DNA of 64,000 bases from Anseranas semipalmata (taxonomy: Eukaryota > Chordata > Aves > Anseriformes > Anseranatidae), in the NCBI GenBank assembly GCA_013399115.1, contig VXAA01001111.1, positions 187,925 through 251,924 of the forward strand. Direction: 5' to 3'. The notes beneath the pieces were generated by a model that did not search any database, was not told the DNA's origin, and saw nothing but the letters and a program-made list of their open reading frames with translations. Positions 59,201-64,000 of the stretch are shown in pieces. Numbering within the stretch: position 1 is the stretch's first letter; each line of letters opens with the position of its first letter. The position numbers and the translations under genes are program-made.

Positions 59201-62200
59201 TTTTTTTCCCCCCAGAATAAAAATGTTTCACTAGCAACCAGCTAGCTCCAGTTAGGAAATCCTGCCCAGACTAGAATTGGTGTTGTAGACCTTGCAGAGA
59301 GGCTGCACTGGACTAAATTGCACAAACAGATAACAATAGAGGAATCCACATAAACTGCTATAGCAGTGATCTTAAGAACAGACTTTTTTGAAGATGCACC
59401 AAACCAGTAAAATACCTATATCAGGGTGAGATCAGATCTTACCTTGAACTGTACCAAAAAACTCTAGACCCAACTGTTTCTGCCCACCAACTATTGTAAT
59501 GGGATCCCAATATGCCAGGTTCAAAACATGAATACAGCACGTAGGGAACATCTGAGATGGTAGAGAGAGGGAATAAGATACAACATGGAATCTTCTCTGT
59601 AATGTGGCTAAACAATTGATGGAAGATTTCTCAGCACTGCGAACATCGCTTCCCATTTACTGAAAATATAAAAGGTATTGAGCATACACAGTCCTCTGTA
59701 TCACAATTGTCAGTGTCAGATGTATCTATTTTCCTTTGCTAAAGCATACATATATATGTATTTGGATTAAAAATATCCATACGATTTTTTAAAAATCTGC
59801 TTATTGAATTTTCATATAACAACCTTTACATATAAAAAGATAATGTACCTGACAGTTTATGACAGAGCTAGTAGAAAAAAACAGAGTAGGGGAAAACATG
59901 CTGTGTGTTAATCAAAGGAAACACCTGAAACTGACAAAATAATAAGAGCTAAAGCAACAAAATAAATATGAACAAAAACTAACAGCAAGGAAACAGGAAA
60001 CCAAAGCTTAAATTAGGCGTGAGTCAGGAGAACACATGACGATCATTCAATATCCATCCATTATATTTGTTTGCATTTGTAATTTATCCATCTGTGAGCT
60101 ATGTACAATAAACTCAACATTCATTTCTGAGCCAGGATTTTGCATGTGCTTAAGCAAAGCTGTGAGAGTTTAGGTAGCTCAAGGGCTAAACCAGAGAATG
60201 AAATACCTGATCACTCTCTGTCTGTCTCTCTGTCTGCCTGTTCATCTAACTGCTGGGCTCACATGTTGAGCAGCACTTCTGCTCTACAAGAGAGTAGTGT
60301 TTGATCTTGAAAGGGAGACTAAATTCAGGAAAGGGACTAGGGCTCCAGAATCATTATTTTGCAGCAAATATATCCCAGGAAGAGGTGGGTGCCTTTGTTT
60401 ACCTATTTAACTCTCTTTTCCCTGGACCTGGTGCACAGGGTCAAACTGTTAGTGAGGAGGAATTATACTGTACGACCAATGTAGTTAACCAGCAGCAAGC
60501 AGTGACAATGAATCATTCTTAAGGTCTTCTAGACTAATACTTTGTGTTTTTGTTTTTTGTTTTTTTTTTTTAGTGAAAAAACAATAAATTAAAACATTTA
60601 TGATCTGATCACAGGCTTTTCACAAAGGCAAAGAAAACTGACAATTAAAATAAATGTTGCCAGATAAACCACATCGCTTTGAACTGTTCTCTGACAAGAG
60701 AAGAAGAAACTTCTACATGGGTTCCTGAGACTGAAAGTTTACTGTGAAACTCAGTGGCTGTGGTCAAGATATTTCTTTATTCTTCCCATATAAATGCCAT
60801 AACTCTTAGGTTCCAGATTATATCCATGAACTTCCTGGCCCAATGGATAATTTTAAATACAATGCAAAATGGACCGGATTGAACAGAAGGGATGGATGCA
60901 GGGTTAGAATATTTGTAGTATCATAATGAATAATAATAAAAAAATGCAAATGTTATTTTATTTGGTAAACAGAGAAGCAAGGACACACAATTTCTTGCCA
61001 TTCTGGGCAGAGCAGTGGGAAACGATAAACTCTGTTTCTCCCAGATCAGAAGAGGCATGCCATTCTTTTATCACAATTTATTCACAGATACATAGCTGAT
61101 CATATGCCAGGAAATAAAAGTTTAAGTCAGGCAAAAAGGAAGTTGAATATTTGTGCAGTTAAGGTAAGAGCTTGAGCTGTTGGACTGTTACAGTGGGAAG
61201 GACATCAGCTCTGAAACAAGGCAGTCTTCATTGTGAAAATAATAAGCTAAATTCAGGAAAGGAATTCAGGCTCTTGGAAGCCCAGAATGATATCCATTTC
61301 TCATCCTTTCTTCTTAGCGTCACCTATGGGATGCAGGGTCCTAGTAGTCCAGTGCATTCAGTCTAGCTGGTCCTGCTGAATGAACTGAATTTCCTATCCG
61401 ACCCATTGAGTACAGGCAACACTTAAATCTTGTCAGCTGCACAAGTGAAGCCAGACACCTAACTCCTTCCATTAACTTAGTTTGAAATAAATAATTTTCT
61501 ATTCAGAAATTCTTTTTAGAAAGGCAACTGCATCTTCCAAGTGAAAAGCTCTAGATCTCATCAAGAGAATTGCATAACAAGCTTAAAAATGCTCAGGCCC
61601 TGTAGGAACTCACCGTTTTTCTCCTCCCATTTGTTGCAAGCGTTCACCTTACTTCATATAATTAATTGCTGTAAAGCTGGCCATTAAATAAATAAATAAA
61701 TAAATGTGAAATATCTCTTTTCCCTTAGATAGTGTTGCAGCTTTCATGAGCAATGATATTGTTTATAAGAAAACTGAAAAGATATGAAATACATATATTT
61801 CTTGTCTGTTATTATTATTTCAATATGGATTTTCAGGAGAGACACTAGCAGTTTACCCTGATGCTTTGTGTAAGCTTGTGCTGACATGCCCATGGGCATC
61901 AGCATGTACTCACTCACAGACACACATCTAGTTTACTAGTTGCCCAAAATTCCAGATGGGAAAATATTTTTCCTGGAAACTTGTCTCACTTGCAGATACC
62001 AAACTTTTGCCAGCCAAAAAATGCTTCTGTTGTTATTTTCTCTTCCTGCTTATAGGAGAAGGGTTAAAAAATGAGCACGGTTAAGGAGATGTGACTCTTG
62101 AATCCCTCACTTAGTGCATAGACATTTTATGGTGATAGAAGCTTTCCAGAAGGAGTGCAGCAGCAGTTTTCAGTGAATGAGAAACCTTCAGTTTCATAGG

Positions 62201-63276
62201 CATGAGCAGGTGATTGCACAGAATCAAGTCTGGGCAATTTAGTTACATCCCAGCCCATTAAATGGGCTTCTGTAACTAACCACATGTGTATTCTTGGTTT
62301 GTCATGACTGTGCTATAAAACACATGAGCTTAATCCTGTTTCACTTAATTTTGGCTAAGATACTGTATCTAGAAATTGGGGCATACTGAGAACATGCACA
62401 AGGATAGTAATAGCAACTCAGCTAATGGAGATAATTTGTGAAGTTGCCATACGTTACATATTGGATCGGTGCTCATCTTCAGCAATGAGAAAATTTCTTT
62501 ATCTGTCAGTTCGGCAAAGTATGTGGGGCTGCAGTTGCATACGTCAATGTAAAAGAGTTTCACGCACAAGGACACTGCATGAAATGCCAAGTCTTGGTGA
62601 CATTATTTTCTAGCCTTTCAGAATCTGTCCAGCCCTTCACATTTACTAGTGACCTAAAAATTAGCACAAAGCACTGCTGAATAAATGGGGTCATTTTTCA
62701 ACCTGTTCCCACTGTTGCCTGGGGTTATCTCTAGAATGTCAAGGCCTTACTCCCCCTGGCCCTGCAATTTGTGTCATCAGTGACATCCATGCAAAGGGAG
62801 ATCCATCAGTCTCTTTGTGAACAACTCAGTACAGTGGGCAAGACATTTCAACTTAATTCTCTGATATGATTTACTTGCTGGCATTATAGGAAAAGGTAAG
62901 TGGGGAGACATAGTAAAAACCACAGATAGGTTGGTACCCTCTCCATCTGTCTTTATGGGTTGCAAGATGTCTTCTTTCAGGATTTCTCAAACTTCCCCTT
63001 CTTTTAGATCTTGCCAGCCTTAAATAACAGAAGCAGCAGCTGAAGGGATTCAGGTCTATTTGCTCTCATTTTGCATGTCACTTGATCTTCTCATGTTAGG
63101 CCTCTGTAGTGCTCCCTCTAGCTAGAAATGAGAGCTGAAGAGAGAGTAAGTAAGAGAAGTCTGTCTATGGAAACAAAGAAAAAGTTATAAATAATATTTT
63201 TATTATCTTAAGTTCTGTGTGTGGGTGTGATTCTTCAACCTTGACCTTGGTTTAAATAAAAATAAAATTTAAAAGA

Positions 63277-63280
<4 letters not shown>
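58321..63280. other. Non-coding AT-rich DNA
   Basis: No gene was recognised. Simple sequence: (AT)n (59,172-59,213), T-rich tract (about 60,550-60,571), (AAAT)n (61,686-61,705). No open frame here has a domain or credible splice context. Confidence 0.5.
59172..59213 (+). repeat. CATA, (AT)n, T8, C6 compound low-complexity
   Basis: CATA units grade into an AT array of about 11 units, then a T run and CCCCCC. The AT array is self-complementary and could extrude as a cruciform. Confidence 0.85.

Positions 63281-63306
<26 letters not shown>
63281..63306 (+). repeat. (TC)13 microsatellite
   Basis: Thirteen uninterrupted TC units followed by a T run and TTAACAG. Confidence 0.95.
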
Positions 63307-63313
<7 letters not shown>

Positions 63314-64000
63314 AACAGCAGAGACTTATTATGCACCAACTATAATGGTTATATGGTTATACAGTGCATGAAAGTAAATTTGAAAGGGAGTGAAGGAGAC
63401 TCGAACAATGCAAAGCAGCTGAACAAATATATAACAATTCCTTGAATGAATGATTGGATGATACCTAATAGCAGGGAGTTTGCAATAGTACAAGATTATC
63501 CTCTGATAATTCTTCTGTTCTGACTGTGGCTGCCTGATAATCCCTGAAGCTTCTAATCTGTAGGATCTGAATACATAAAGAATGACAAAAAAAAAGAAAA
63601 AAAAAACACACACTACACTTTACAATCAATTATAGTTACTGCCACAAAGCCATTAGTGAGCAGGTGAAACAAGTATGACCTTTTTAACTTCAAAGTCATG
63701 GCAGAAGGAAAAAAAAGCAAAAATAACAACAACAGCAACAACAAGAAAAAAAACTAAACAATCAGTCCTCTTGGAATTTAAAATAAAGTCATGGCACTTT
63801 TTAATCTGAAGCTTATCGCTCTTCAAATTCAGAAGATAGTTTTTGTTTTGTTTTGTTTTTCCTCTGGGCTTTAATTTGTTTCTTTTTGTCAGACAATCAT
63901 ATTAACTTCAAGCCTGCAACCAGAATCTGTTCATTTAATTGAAGGATGGATGAACCAATTCTAGCAAGATGGTGGGCAGGGGTGGAGAAGTGGGGGGTTT
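63307..64000. other. Non-coding AT-rich DNA to the window end
   Basis: A-rich low complexity (63,587-63,606) and CAA-rich sequence (63,720-63,756). From about 63,830 to 63,960 the DNA becomes unique, with ATCATATTAACTTC and TTCATTTAATTGAAGG words. No gene was recognised. Confidence 0.5.

Overview
This window is vertebrate nuclear DNA, almost certainly from a bird. The diagnostic evidence is the CR1 retrotransposon family. A textbook avian CR1 3' end (GGTTGGACTTGATGATCTTG, then the ATTCTATG tail) lies near 16,850-16,918, and three longer decayed CR1 copies lie at 11.34-11.93 kb, 33.89-34.80 kb and 51.59-51.77 kb. I cannot fix the species. An assembly gap (24,595-24,992) and a single N (24,476) mark it as draft shotgun sequence.

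I find no protein-coding gene, no exon I can defend and no structural RNA gene. All open frames are short, lack recognisable domains, and either track low-complexity repeats or occur by chance in AT-rich sequence. The window reads as intergenic or deep intronic DNA: long AT-rich unique stretches carrying old repeats, young microsatellites, and some blocks whose texture (AT-rich, non-repetitive, homeodomain/POU-type cores, a few retained CpGs) resembles conserved non-coding elements. That last class is inference, because no alignment could be run.

Layout. 0-0.42 kb: a GC-rich edge, then a compact LTR (98-421, minus strand) with CCAAT box, TATA box, R-region hairpin and poly(A) signal. 0.42-11.3 kb: unique AT-rich DNA with weak MIR-like pieces (3.3 and 4.7 kb) and an ancient repeat (7.4 kb). 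11.3-12.6 kb: a CR1 copy, a 22-bp tandem duplication and a GC-shifted unclassified block. 12.6-24.3 kb: unique DNA with a polypyrimidine microsatellite (16.6 kb), a CR1 tail (16.85 kb), an ancient repeat (20.4 kb) and a MIR-like SINE with an adjoining old repeat (23.4-23.65 kb). 24.3-25.0 kb: a homopurine tract close to the gap. 25-37 kb: unique DNA, a very old L3/CR1-type LINE end (30.4-30.7 kb) and a CR1 copy with internal deletions (33.9-34.8 kb). 37-43.6 kb: a purine tract and unique DNA. 43.6-44.7 kb: a possible second, degraded LTR with a GC-richer flank. 44.7-64 kb: unique DNA, an AAGGG repeat, a CR1 tail, a perfect (CTTTTT)20 array inside a 141-bp pyrimidine tract (54.7 kb), and an inverted pair of POU octamers (58.1 kb).

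I found no new multi-gene biological system. The observations most worth checking are the bidirectional poly(A)-signal palindrome in the LTR, the ancient repeats preserved in a bird, the candidate regulatory blocks at 18.3, 20.9 and 58.1 kb, and the long hexanucleotide array.
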